Shown here: positions 6,605-16,125 of the stretch, in pieces | Layout of the letters: the number at the start of each line of letters is the position of its first letter | How positions within the stretch are numbered: position 1 is the stretch's first letter | From: Actinacidiphila epipremni | GTDB taxonomy: Bacteria; Actinomycetota; Actinomycetes; Streptomycetales; Streptomycetaceae | Assembly: GCF_012034175.1 (NCBI RefSeq) | Contig: NZ_JAATEJ010000034.1 | Span: 1-64,000, forward strand | Reading direction: 5' to 3' | DNA length: 64,000 bases | Notes under the pieces: generated by a model | The model's database searches: none | What the model was told of the DNA's origin: nothing | Seen by the model: only the letters and a program-made list of their open reading frames with translations | Made by a program: the position numbers and the translations under genes

Positions 6605-9397
6605 ATGCCCTCACAACCCACCCGGCCCCACCTGGACACCCTCGCCTACCGGTGCACCCCCACCCTGCTGGACGGAGCCACCGTGTACCTGCGGGAGTTC
6701 CCCAAAGGCGTCACTTCGATGTGGACGCTGCTGGACAAGCAGTACAAGGACATGATCAGCCGGGAAGAGGCCCAGGCCCCCCATTCGGTGCTCACCAGCG
6801 CCCTGCGCTGCTTAACCGGCGGATACGTGCAATTCGACCCCAAGCAGGGATTCCTCGCCACCCGCCACCGCGTCAACGACGACACCCTGCGCGACGCATT
6901 CACCCTCATGCACGGTCTGATCCTTGGGCGCGACATCGACGACATCGACCTCAACCGTCCCAGCCCCCTGGCCGAGCGGGTCGCCGAAACGCCCCAGGAC
7001 GAGCGGCTCCTGGCCGACTACCTCACCGTCTCACCCGGTCGGCAGCCCGACGCGCCCAACTGGGTCTACCGCACGGTTGCCTGGGACCTGTCCCAGCGGC
7101 TGGCCCGCACAACATGGAGCGTGGACGGCCGGCAGATCATCTTCAGGTCCGACAGCAACGGCGGGCTGGTCGCCTGGGACCAGCCCTGGACGAACAAGTC
7201 GAAAACGGCGCACGCCCTGGCTCGTATCCGCCTGACGATGAAGACCCTGCCCAACCTGACCGACCCGCTCATCCTCGTCTCCGCCCAGTCCACCCGCGTC
7301 GCCAGCCGCATGGCCTACACGCGCACGGTCCTGGCCGAGCAGGCCGATCCGGCGCTTCCGCTGGTCGAAGTCGAGATGGCCGGCCGCGGCCGGGTACGCC
7401 GCGTCCACCGCATGGCCCTGCAGACCCTGGCCCGCCTGGGCATGGACCACTCCGTCTTGCACGGCGTCCAGCAGCGCGTCGACGCCGAGCAGGAAGCCGA
7501 GGCGGCGGCAGCGGCGGCCGAGAGGGGTTCAGGCAACCCGCAGCCCCCCGTGCGCGGCCCGGTCGAACTGGGCAGCGTCCGCCCCCTGCACAGCAAGAAC
7601 TTCTCCTTCCCGATCGGCCGCGGCGTCGGCATGCACCACCTGCGCGAACTGCACCGCCACTTCGGCGACGTCCTGGGCGCGGACAGCCCGAGGATCGTCC
7701 AGGACGCCCGGGCCCGCGGCTTCAAGCAACTGGCGCAGGCCGAACTTGCCGTCAAACCCGACGACATCGTCCGCTCCCTGGACGCCATGGGCTACGCGCA
7801 CCTGCGCATCGTGTGCCTGTGGTTCCGGGACGAGAACCGCACCCGCATGCTGCACGGTCTCGCCGGCGTCTTCGGCCTCGACCCCCAGGCCCTCGACCCC
7901 GCCGAAGGTATACCTGTGCCTTTGGACGGCGGGCACGTCAGCGCGGTCTTCCATCAGGTCCCCACGTTCCTGGCCCACAGCCCCGCCTCGGGCCGCATCG
8001 AGGACATCGAGCACGTCACCTCCCTCAAAGCCCAGCCCGGCACCCTGGTCGGGGTGTGGGCCGAGACCGAGTTCGCCGCAGGCAGCGACGAAGAGGAACC
8101 GGAACCCGGCACCACGGACGACAGCCAGACCAGCACCGGCAGGCCGGCGCCGGATGAGGACGCCAAGTACCGGGCGCGCCGCACCCTGGCCGCGCTCGGC
8201 GCAGTGTCCCAGTTCACCGGCGACCGCAAGATCCCCAGGAAAAAGAAGAAGGACTCCGACAAACCGGCCGCTGACCACCAGGTCATCTCCTCTCTACTGG
8301 ACCTGTGCCGCAGCCTGGGCATCATCGACCGGCGTATCGACCAGGTCATGGTGGATGCACACGGTCCCTACAAACCCGGCCAGATCGCTCACTGCGGCAT
8401 CCACGTACGCCGCCAGAGCCGCCAGGGCAAGGACCGGACCGCGAAGATCTGCATCACTGCCAGCGTCCTCGTACCGCCCGCTGCCGAAGGCGGCGCGTGG
8501 ACGCTGCACGGCTGGAGCTACACCGACCGGACATGGCGCCCCTACCACCAGGCGCAGGCCGCGTTCCACGCCGAGCCGTACCCGACCGGCAAGATGACCG
8601 AGTTCGACGACGACAACCAGGGCTACAAGAAAGTCGCCGCCCTCCTCGACCAGTCCCTCCTCGACCTCGCCGACTTCCTCGGCGGCACCCCCTACACCGT
8701 CACCGTCGACGCAGTCGGCGTGCGCCGCCTGTGGATGGGCCTGCACAACAGGCGCCAGGGACAACCCTCCCAGCCCGGCACCACCTGGCTGCCCGGCAGC
8801 ACCCTCGCCCCCAGGGACCGCCCCCTGGCCGTCATCCGCATCAACAAAGACATGGACGAGGTGCCGCGCCCGGTCCAGGTCAGCCACCTTGACGAAGAGG
8901 GCACGGCCGTGCGCACCAACAAGGTGACCAACCTGCTTTACCAGGTCGAGCCCGACCTGGGCACCCCCACATGGCTGCTGGCCACCGTCCCCAATCAGTT
9001 CGACGGCGCAGGGGCTGGACGCCTCGGCGAGGACAAGACCCGCTGGAGCGCCGACCCCGGATCATCCGACCCCAAAGACCGCCGCAAGAACGAAGTCCGG
9101 GCGCCCTGGTACACCATGACCGCCACCGAGATCTACCCCATCATCGCCGCCACCTCTGCGGGCCTGGAGACGGCCCCGATCGAACCCCAGTCCCTGGCCT
9201 TGATGGCCGCCCGCCTGTGTCACCAGCCCCTGGCCTGGGCCAACCGCACCCGCTACCCCGTCCCCCTGCACGCCGCACAGCAGATGGACCTCGACCACCC
9301 GCAATACCGCCGCACCGCGGTGCCCGCCGACCAAGACGCCAATGAGACCGGCGAGCGCTCCATCAACAGCAGCCCTGTCGAGGAGCCTGAGAACTGA
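6605..9397 (+). CDS. pPIWI-RE protein, Argonaute/PIWI-like (930 aa)
   Basis: The PIWI-fold protein of the three-gene island. This family has an RNase H-like PIWI domain marked by conserved Arg and Glu residues, usually a MID-like domain, and is thought to bind guide or invading nucleic acid. Visible marks are AVIRINKDMDEVP (candidate conserved Arg), NEVRAPWYTMTATEIYPI (candidate conserved Glu region) and a C-terminal RLCHQPLAW with PVPLHAAQQMD, a pattern I associate with the family. A charged low-complexity linker lies at about 495-560. The start is ATG 6605 behind GAAGGAACCC. Codon 70 (6812-6814) is TTA, making it a likely bldA target. It is co-oriented with the nuclease and helicase and is the last gene of the three. 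Confidence 0.8.
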   Translation: MPSQPTRPHLDTLAYRCTPTLLDGATVYLREFPKGVTSMWTLLDKQYKDMISREEAQAPHSVLTSALRCLTGGYVQFDPKQGFLATRHRVNDDTLRDAFTLMHGLILGRDIDDIDLNRPSPLAERVAETPQDERLLADYLTVSPGRQPDAPNWVYRTVAWDLSQRLARTTWSVDGRQIIFRSDSNGGLVAWDQPWTNKSKTAHALARIRLTMKTLPNLTDPLILVSAQSTRVASRMAYTRTVLAEQADPALPLVEVEMAGRGRVRRVHRMALQTLARLGMDHSVLHGVQQRVDAEQEAEAAAAAAERGSGNPQPPVRGPVELGSVRPLHSKNFSFPIGRGVGMHHLRELHRHFGDVLGADSPRIVQDARARGFKQLAQAELAVKPDDIVRSLDAMGYAHLRIVCLWFRDENRTRMLHGLAGVFGLDPQALDPAEGIPVPLDGGHVSAVFHQVPTFLAHSPASGRIEDIEHVTSLKAQPGTLVGVWAETEFAAGSDEEEPEPGTTDDSQTSTGRPAPDEDAKYRARRTLAALGAVSQFTGDRKIPRKKKKDSDKPAADHQVISSLLDLCRSLGIIDRRIDQVMVDAHGPYKPGQIAHCGIHVRRQSRQGKDRTAKICITASVLVPPAAEGGAWTLHGWSYTDRTWRPYHQAQAAFHAEPYPTGKMTEFDDDNQGYKKVAALLDQSLLDLADFLGGTPYTVTVDAVGVRRLWMGLHNRRQGQPSQPGTTWLPGSTLAPRDRPLAVIRINKDMDEVPRPVQVSHLDEEGTAVRTNKVTNLLYQVEPDLGTPTWLLATVPNQFDGAGAGRLGEDKTRWSADPGSSDPKDRRKNEVRAPWYTMTATEIYPIIAATSAGLETAPIEPQSLALMAARLCHQPLAWANRTRYPVPLHAAQQMDLDHPQYRRTAVPADQDANETGERSINSSPVEEPEN

Positions 9398-9411
9398 ACC
9401 AAGAGCATCCT

Positions 9412-9448
9412 GGGCGGGGGACGAGAGCAGGATCTCCCTTCCCCGCCC
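9412..9448 (+). terminator. Possible terminator after pPIWI-RE
   Basis: GGGCGGGG at 9412-9419 pairs with CCCCGCCC at 9441-9448 across a 21-nt loop, just after the PIWI-RE stop. There is no T-run, which is common for actinobacterial terminators, but the long loop makes this weak. Confidence 0.3.
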
Positions 9449-9599
9449 GGGCCGACTCCGCACTGTCGACCGACCACATCCGGCGCCGCGCAGGAGACCA
9501 TCCTTCGCGCACAACCGCCGAGCGGCGTACGCCCTGCGCGCGGTGCTCGGCGGGGGCCGCCTTTGTCTCCCTTCCCAACCCCCTCTTCGAGGCCAAGCC

Positions 9600-10751
9600 A
9601 TGCTCATTTCCCCTGACACTGCGCAGCAGATCCTTACCGATCTCACCGAAGCCGGCCCGGTACCGGCCGCGCCCGCGGGTCTTTCCCGCTACTGGTTTCT
9701 ATCCAACGGCCACGTGCTCATCGGTGACGCCGCCATTCGCGGCTACAAGCACAAAGGCCAATGGCGTCTGGATGACCGTGACGTCCGGCGCGCCGGAGTC
9801 AAACTTGCCTCCCTCGAAGTCCAGTTGGACGACACCGTCCCACTGCTGTCGCCTCACCACTCGGACCAGCCTGCCGAGGGCGACGGCTGGCGTCAGAAGA
9901 TCGCCAACTGGATCAGCCACACGCAGTATTTGCACCGCCATGCCCAGAAATGCGGCTGCAATGTGCTGGGATGCTGCGAAGTCCCCGAGGCCGAGGCGGC
10001 AGATGGCGACCTGCCCGATCCCCTCGCTCTGGAGAATCTTCCCGGCGGCTATCGCCTGATCATCGCCAGCACCCGGCCCGGTCCCCTGCTGACCTGGTCC
10101 GGACAGCACTGGCAGATCCCCCGGGCCTACGCACAGCTGCTGACCAATGCGGATTCCGTCCAGGCGAGCCTCAACCAGGCCGCATCCATCTGCCGCGACT
10201 GCGGTGCCGAGGCGGACGTGCGGCAACACCGCACCTCAAGCTCCAGCGGATTCATCACCCGGTGTGCCGCATGCGCCGGCAGCCGATTCCAGACCTACAC
10301 CGGCCACCTGAGAGGCGTCGCCTACAGCTCTCTGTCGAAGAACACCCGCGCCGGCGCCTACCTGTGCTGCCTGTGCGAAGAACCCCGTCCCGCCTACTAC
10401 TTCGACCACTGCCACCAACACCATGACATCCGGGGCCCGGTGTGTGCCAGTTGCAACACCTACGAGGGGGGCGGCTTCAACTACTTGCAGCGCAAGGGTT
10501 CTCTGCAGCACCTGCTGACCTGTACCGGCTGCCGCCGAGAACGCACCCTCCCCCCACGCCACCACGCTGAGATCGTGCTCCTGACCTTCCAGCCCGAACC
10601 ACACGAAGGGTGCGCCACGCACAGCATTGCCTGCAACCACTGGCCCGGGCCCAACATGCGCTGGGTACAGAAGGTGCCCGCCAGCGAGGTACGCAGTATC
10701 GTGCGTGCCTTCGTCGATCGCGCGCTGGGCGAACAGGGTGATGAGTCGTAG
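9600..10751 (+). CDS. Recombination endonuclease VII-like HNH/ββα nuclease (383 aa)
   Basis: The C-terminal half holds a treble-clef ββα-metal nuclease like phage T4 endonuclease VII: CCLCEE at about 258-263, then DHCHQHHDIRGPVCASCN, matching the family pattern D-H-C-H-x-RG-x-C-x2-CN. Extra cysteine pairs occur before (ICRDCGAE, RCAACAG) and after (TCTGCRRE) and may bind zinc. The first roughly 190 residues are unrecognised. Endonuclease VII cuts branched DNA; the substrate here is unknown. The start is ATG 9600 with GAGG seven bases upstream; an in-frame ATG at 9342 inside the PIWI-RE gene looks spurious. It lies about 200 bp behind the pPIWI-RE island on the same strand and may be an accessory nuclease. 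Confidence 0.8.
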   Translation: MLISPDTAQQILTDLTEAGPVPAAPAGLSRYWFLSNGHVLIGDAAIRGYKHKGQWRLDDRDVRRAGVKLASLEVQLDDTVPLLSPHHSDQPAEGDGWRQKIANWISHTQYLHRHAQKCGCNVLGCCEVPEAEAADGDLPDPLALENLPGGYRLIIASTRPGPLLTWSGQHWQIPRAYAQLLTNADSVQASLNQAASICRDCGAEADVRQHRTSSSSGFITRCAACAGSRFQTYTGHLRGVAYSSLSKNTRAGAYLCCLCEEPRPAYYFDHCHQHHDIRGPVCASCNTYEGGGFNYLQRKGSLQHLLTCTGCRRERTLPPRHHAEIVLLTFQPEPHEGCATHSIACNHWPGPNMRWVQKVPASEVRSIVRAFVDRALGEQGDES

Positions 10752-11060
10752 CCATCCCTGGGCGTTGAGTACTTCGACCGGGCCGACCGCCGAGGCCGCG
10801 CTTCCCACCGTGCCCGCGGTGCCGATCATCGCCGAGCGGAACAGCGGCACGTTGGCTCAGTGGCCGCTTTCCTCGAAGCCCGGGGCGACGTGGTCATCAC
10901 CGCACACCAGACTCCTCTATGTCGGTGATGTGGCACGGTGGGGGCAAAGTCACGCGATGGCGGCGCAGGCTACTGATCCACTGGCCCAGGCATACCTGCT
11001 CGGCGTCGCGGTCCCCGATGCGACGCTGCCGAGCATTCGGACGTGCCCTGCCTGGCGGCG
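10752..11060. other. Intergenic, nothing seen
   Basis: About 310 bp between two convergent genes. I see no ORF with plausible codon use and no strong hairpin. Confidence 0.5.
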
Positions 11061-13010
11061 TCAGTGAGCCGCAGGCGGCCGCGGCCAGTCGGTGCCTTCG
11101 ACCGCGGCGTCCAGGACGTCGCCGAGTCGCAGCCAGGCTGTGGGCCCGGCGTAGGAGGCGGGGCTGTCGGCGAAGCGGGCCCATGCTCCCTCGCTGTCGC
11201 CCAGGGCGGACAGCACCAGCCTCGTCACCTGCGGATGCGCGGTGTCGAACCTGCTCCCGCCAGTGCTCAGCGCCGTCCAGGCCGGCAGGGCGCGGATCAG
11301 GTCCTCGGGCGGGTCCGGCGAGGCGAGGGCCAACCGGGTCCAGCGCTCACGGTTCTGCGGTCCCCCGCCGGCCCGGCTGCGCAGCTCGGCGGTGATCCTT
11401 ACGAGCGCCTGTGCGGGGGTGCTGTGCAGGGCGAGGATCTCGGCGAACGAAGACTGGGAGTGTTGCGCGGCGGAGATGAAGGACAGCAAGGCCTTCTCCA
11501 CGAGGCTGTCGCTGTGGTGGCGTTCCAGGTAGTCCCGCAACGCTTGCTCATCGACGCGCGCCAGCTGCGCGGCGGTGACCTCCTGCGGGGAGCCAAGGGC
11601 TGCGGCGCGGTGTGTCGCTGCGGTGTCGTTGAGCATGCGTCGGATCGTGGCACGCAGGTCGTCCAGCTCCCGTTCCTGCTGGCGTGCCTCGTAGCCGGAG
11701 GCGCCCGAGCTGTAGCCGGTGTGCGGCCGCAGGTGCGGCAGCGCGGCACCCGCCTGCTGGCGGACGTCGTCGGTGATCTGGGGCAGGTGGACCAGCAGCA
11801 TGTGCAGCCAGCGCAGTTCGTGTGCGTGGGAGGTGGCGTAGCGGCTCGTGTCGGGCTCCCACAGGTGCAGCGCGGGAAGCGTTGTAGTGGCGAAGCTGCG
11901 GCCGATCCGGGTCAGGAGGTCTTCGGACGCCTGCCAGTCCCGTGGCTGGCCCCACTGCCGGGCCTGGGCGGGATCGAGCAGGTACCGCCAGGTGCTGTGC
12001 GTGCGTTCCGCGGCCCACGAGACGGCATGGCGGGCGCCGATCTGCACAAGTCGCCCGTGCGCGTCGTCGAGGTAGAACTCGACTTGCTCGCAGCCTGCGG
12101 GCGGCAGGTTCGAGAGGACGTCGCGGAGTTGGTTACGGACTTCCAGCACTGGGGTATTCGCCGCCAGCAGGCGGCATACCCGGGTGACGGCCTCCGCCGT
12201 AGCGAAAGCGGCCAGGTCCTCGGCAGCGGCCTCCTCCAAGAGGCCGGGCTCGACGTCCCAGGGAAGGGTTCCCAGGAGGTGGTCGCGGATGACGCTGCGC
12301 GCGGGTGTGTCCCCCGCCCACGCCAGCAGGCTCCGCGCGCCTCTGACCTGGGCGTTGACGACGGCGCCCCACATCTGCTCCCACGCCTTCACCGCATCCC
12401 GGTACAACCGGAAGGCCTGGGCTGGGCGATCACCGTCCCCGCCGGCCTCTGCGGACTCATCGAGCGCGGGCCGGGTCGGCAGCAGGTTGAGCGCCGCGGC
12501 CAGGACGATGTCGGGCAGGCCGGGCGCGGCCAGCAGCAGTTCGGCGGTTCCCGGGTTCTTGAGCCGGTCCACGGTCATCGGCTGCGGCGCCGGTTCGCAC
12601 TGCCCGAGGTGGGAGGCGACAGCTTCGGCGAGACGGGCGGAGCGCGAGCGGCGCACCAGTGCGCCCAACTGCTGGGCGGTGCAGTTGTGCAAGGCCTTGT
12701 CGCGTACAGGCTCGGTGCACGCGGGGTGTGCGAGGGCAGTCGCGGCCACCTGCCCGGCAGTACTCCACTCCGGGTCCTGGTCCTCGCGCAGACCAGACTC
12801 GATGGCCTGCTCCAGCAGCCACTGCGGCGCAGTCTCGCGCAGCGCGCCTTCCAGGAGCGCCAGCAGCAAGTCGTCCCGCGCGGCACCCTCGGGCAGGTTC
12901 TGGACACGCTGCAGCGCCAGCCGCACAGGCTGCGCCTGCGGTCCCGCCTGCCCGGCCAGCGCCGCCAGGAAAGCCGGCGGCAGTCCGGTGCGCATGTCGT
13001 CGCTGGTCAT
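11061..13010 (-). CDS. Unknown 650-aa helical protein
   Basis: Not recognised. The start is ATG 13010 behind AAAGG at the right distance; upstream in-frame sequence looks non-coding. The protein is alpha-helical and leucine/alanine-rich throughout, without transmembrane segments, P-loop or cysteine clusters, and many short helix pairs suggest an alpha-solenoid. Such proteins often act as scaffolds or partners of defence enzymes, but nothing in the sequence proves this. It is convergent with the endonuclease VII gene and has about 900 bp of apparently non-coding DNA upstream, so it is probably monocistronic. Confidence 0.7.
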   Translation of the reverse strand: MTSDDMRTGLPPAFLAALAGQAGPQAQPVRLALQRVQNLPEGAARDDLLLALLEGALRETAPQWLLEQAIESGLREDQDPEWSTAGQVAATALAHPACTEPVRDKALHNCTAQQLGALVRRSRSARLAEAVASHLGQCEPAPQPMTVDRLKNPGTAELLLAAPGLPDIVLAAALNLLPTRPALDESAEAGGDGDRPAQAFRLYRDAVKAWEQMWGAVVNAQVRGARSLLAWAGDTPARSVIRDHLLGTLPWDVEPGLLEEAAAEDLAAFATAEAVTRVCRLLAANTPVLEVRNQLRDVLSNLPPAGCEQVEFYLDDAHGRLVQIGARHAVSWAAERTHSTWRYLLDPAQARQWGQPRDWQASEDLLTRIGRSFATTTLPALHLWEPDTSRYATSHAHELRWLHMLLVHLPQITDDVRQQAGAALPHLRPHTGYSSGASGYEARQQERELDDLRATIRRMLNDTAATHRAAALGSPQEVTAAQLARVDEQALRDYLERHHSDSLVEKALLSFISAAQHSQSSFAEILALHSTPAQALVRITAELRSRAGGGPQNRERWTRLALASPDPPEDLIRALPAWTALSTGGSRFDTAHPQVTRLVLSALGDSEGAWARFADSPASYAGPTAWLRLGDVLDAAVEGTDWPRPPAAH

Positions 13011-13925
13011 CGAGACCTTTCTCGCAGTGCAATGCCGTTGCCGGGGCCCATCCTGGCCCACCGCAGCTGCGCTGGTAGGGAGAACCCGGAACCCGCTTCT
13101 CCGCAAATCCGCATGGGCCAGTGTCCGGTGTCGTGCGGTGTCATGCAGGGATCGGCTGTGTGAGGCTGCGCGGTTGTCTCTTTTTAGGGTCGTCCACCGC
13201 ATCCCAGCGAAAGCCCGTTCAGGCCGCGTCCGCCGCTGGCAAGCGGCATCCGGCCTACTGATGCCTCATCGGGCCCTCCGGGAATCAGTATCGGTTGGCG
13301 CAGAGGCCGGGCAGCCGCTGCGGATGCGCCGCCTGCTCCCGAGTGGCGCGCCGCGGTCGCCTCAGATGCCTAAATTACGACAACTGTCCTGGACACAGAG
13401 CGCGTTCGTGTCCGGGCAGGTCGGGCATGGTTCTCGGCTTCACTTTGCGGATCGCATCACGGAGACGGCCGTGCCGGCAGTACGAGCCCGGTGCAGCATC
13501 AAAGACGCCGCAGCACAGCAGGTCAGATGCTGCCCACACGCGGATCTGCACACCCGCCGCAAGCCCCGGTGGAATGACAGGCACGGATTTCTGCCTCGGG
13601 TTGCACGGGCTGCCCCGGCGCGGGCATGGCTGGTGAAGCTCGTCCACCCGTGCAAGGAGATTGCGGTGAAAGGTCGTCGCTGGCTTCCCGGCAGACGGCA
13701 CTGCGTAGCGCGGGTCGTGCCGGTCCTGCACGCGGAGACCATGTGACCGTGCGAGCCCGGATCTTCAGGTGCTGGACTGCGCTGCCACTGCGGCATGTGG
13801 GGCGGAACGGGGCATCCGGGGTCCGGGGCCAACCGGAAGTGGGCGAGCGGTCAGGATGGGGATCAGCGATCACCCAGTGGTCCTCAAGACGGCACGGCAA
13901 AACGGTGAAGCCGGAGCGGCGGTGG
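13011..13925. other. Long intergenic region, no convincing gene
   Basis: About 900 bp without a credible gene: ORFs on both strands lack the third-position GC pattern of the neighbours and have no ribosome sites. It must hold the promoter of the 650-aa gene on the minus strand. A small gene could be missed. Confidence 0.45.
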
Positions 13926-14345
13926 TCAGCAGTACGGCCAGTGGATTCCCTGTCCGCCGCCTCTGATCGCACGCCATTCAGGAACGGGGACCCGGCCGGC
14001 GGCGGCATGGATCCAGCCCTTGTGGTGGTAGACGTGGGTGAGGATCGCGTCGAGGACGTGCCAGTCGGCATGATGCCCACAAGCGCCACACCGGTTCGGG
14101 TTGAAGCTGCGGCCCCGCTGCCAGGCGGGCCGGTCATACAGCTGCGCCGCGACGTCTGCCGTGTCACCGTCCGGTGCCGCCAGGATGCGGCGCGCCATGT
14201 CGACGGCCTCGGGGAAGTCCGTGGTGGTGAACTCCTCACCGCGCGGCCGGTACGACGGCAGCAGCCCGAACACCCACCACAGGGAGAACGAACACCGCTC
14301 ACACGGTGCCTCGTAGGCCAGCACATCCACCTGCAGCGAACTCAC
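13926..14345 (-). CDS. Small zinc-binding protein, unknown (139 aa)
   Basis: The start is GTG 14345 because AAAGGAGG lies six bases upstream, one of the strongest ribosome sites in the window. Two cysteine pairs (CERCSF at about 16-21 and CGACGHHADWH near residue 89) suggest a zinc ribbon. A middle segment, FTTTDFPEAVDMARRIL, looks like a folded helical unit. No family name is known to me. It is divergent from the Wadjet operon, with about 240 bp between the starts, so the promoters may be shared, though a functional tie is not shown. Confidence 0.65.
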   Translation of the reverse strand: MSSLQVDVLAYEAPCERCSFSLWWVFGLLPSYRPRGEEFTTTDFPEAVDMARRILAAPDGDTADVAAQLYDRPAWQRGRSFNPNRCGACGHHADWHVLDAILTHVYHHKGWIHAAAGRVPVPEWRAIRGGGQGIHWPYC

Positions 14346-14589
14346 CGCGCACCCTCCTTTACATGGCGATCCTGGCACACACCGGTCCTGGCGCCGCAGG
14401 AAGTCCGTCCCGCACCGAGCAGGTCGCCTGCGTCGCTGCCCCGGTAGGCGGCCGGGACGGCGAGGCGCTGGTCGGTGATCCTTTGCGTCCCCGTGGAAAC
14501 GGCCGTTACTCCCGGTTCGTGGGAGATCTGTCAGTGGTGGCCTTCACACTGGGAAGCCTGCGCGAGTGGTAGGGGGCGAGGGAGCCGGC

Positions 14590-16125
14590 ATGGATCAATC
14601 GCGACAGTGGTGGCGGAGCGTTCTGTCCAGCGACTGGACGGTGTTCGCCCTGCCGGAGGACCTGGTGCGGGAACGCTATACGGCCCTGCTGGCCGCGTTG
14701 GAGGAGTTGTCCACCCGCGGCCCGATGTGGACACCGGCTCAGATCCTCGACCAGCTATGCACCGTGGGTTACCACGACGCGCTGGCCGAGGAGCAGTTGC
14801 TGGCGTCGCTGGAGCAACTGGCCAGGTGGGATCTCGCCAAGCCGTTTCGGGACTATGCGGCGCCGGTGCGCAGCTACCGCGGGGTGATCTCGCGGCAAGA
14901 GGCCTGGGCGTTGACGCTGCGGGGGCGGGCGCTGGTAGCCGCTGTGCGGGCAGCGGTGCTGGATTCACGTCGTGCACTGCAGTTGCCGAGCCGGTTGCTG
15001 GACGGTGTGGAGCAGACGATCCGCCGGATGCTGGAGCATTTCGGAAGCGATCCTGGGCTGCTGACGGGTGATCTCGATGATGTGCGGACCCGGATCGACG
15101 AGCTCCAACGCGTGACGGCCGACTTCTACGGTGCGCTGGCGCAGATGGTCCAGTCCGATGTCACGGACGACGACGTGTTCGGCAGGAACCGGGACCGGGT
15201 GCTCGAGGCGCTGCGGCAGTTCCCGCGGGAGTACGGACGCGCGCTGCGGCGGGTGGGGGACGCACTGGCGGCGTTGCGGGAGACGGGCCACGGACCGGTC
15301 GTGGAGACCGCGGCCGTGCACGCGGGTCTGGTGGATCCGGCCGAGCAGCAGCACTGGGTGGACGAGCGCATGCGTCGCCTGGCCGACTTGGAGGCGTGGT
15401 TCACACCCGACGGGACGATCTACCGGCTGATCGCTTCGGCTACCGGCGCTGTGCACACGCTCCTGATCGCGATCGACCGGCGTTACGCGGCCAGGAGGAG
15501 GGGCGCGGATCTGGGGGCCGACTTCCGCTCTGTGGCACGCAGCCTGCACCGGCAGGGTGGCGGGGAGCAGGCGCGGCGCGTGTACGGGGCGGCGTTCGGC
15601 GATTGGCCGGCGTGGCACGCTCAGATCGGGCCGGCCGAGGAGGACGTGGCGCACGCGGCGGTGGCGGCGGCCGGGATCGCGGCGCACCGCGTGGAGGTGA
15701 CGCTGCGTGAGCACGAGCGGGTGGGGCGGCCTGGTGGCAGGCCGCGGAAGCTGGCGGACACCGCCGTGGACCGCCAGAGCGCGCTGGCGCAGGCGCACGA
15801 GGAGGCGCAGCTGCGTCGTCGGTTCGCCCGGGTGCTGGTGACGCCCGGGGAGGTGGGGCTGGAGCATTTCGCGGGGTTGGCGGCGGATGCTTTGGTGATC
15901 TTGCTGCGGGCGATTGAGGTCGCGCGGCAGGAGTTCGACCCCGAGCTGGGGTCAGGGTCCGCGGTGGCCGAGGGGGCCAACGTCGTGGTGCGGGTGCGTC
16001 CGGGGACGGCGGGCCGCCAGGTCCGTGTGGAGTTCACCGAAGGGGTGTTGACCGGCCCGGATCTGCGTATTCGTGTCGATGCGAGTGAGCGGGCCGGAGA
16101 AGCGGTTGTGCAGGGGGTGGCATGA
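14590..16125 (+). CDS. jetA: Wadjet type II subunit JetA (DUF2397)
   Basis: Kleisin-like/MukF-type subunit of a Wadjet SMC complex, which recognises and cleaves circular plasmid DNA. The 511-aa product starts at ATG 14590 with GAGGGA six bases upstream. It fits the DUF2397 (TIGR02677-like) pattern: an N-terminal winged helix with LxxLxxWDL and the typical segment HTLLIAIDRRYAARRRGADL followed by a VARSLH...AAFG region. It overlaps jetB by 4 bp (ATGA), and the four genes follow the canonical order. Identification comes from the whole operon as much as from this protein. Confidence 0.8.
   Translation: MDQSRQWWRSVLSSDWTVFALPEDLVRERYTALLAALEELSTRGPMWTPAQILDQLCTVGYHDALAEEQLLASLEQLARWDLAKPFRDYAAPVRSYRGVISRQEAWALTLRGRALVAAVRAAVLDSRRALQLPSRLLDGVEQTIRRMLEHFGSDPGLLTGDLDDVRTRIDELQRVTADFYGALAQMVQSDVTDDDVFGRNRDRVLEALRQFPREYGRALRRVGDALAALRETGHGPVVETAAVHAGLVDPAEQQHWVDERMRRLADLEAWFTPDGTIYRLIASATGAVHTLLIAIDRRYAARRRGADLGADFRSVARSLHRQGGGEQARRVYGAAFGDWPAWHAQIGPAEEDVAHAAVAAAGIAAHRVEVTLREHERVGRPGGRPRKLADTAVDRQSALAQAHEEAQLRRRFARVLVTPGEVGLEHFAGLAADALVILLRAIEVARQEFDPELGSGSAVAEGANVVVRVRPGTAGRQVRVEFTEGVLTGPDLRIRVDASERAGEAVVQGVA

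Noticed and set aside
9342-9599. N-terminal extension of the endonuclease VII gene
   Set aside because: It overlaps the PIWI-RE gene, reads as Arg/Pro-rich shadow sequence, and ATG 9600 has a proper ribosome site.
13375-13731. 118-aa minus-strand ORF
   Set aside because: No start signal and no third-position GC bias; indistinguishable from chance.
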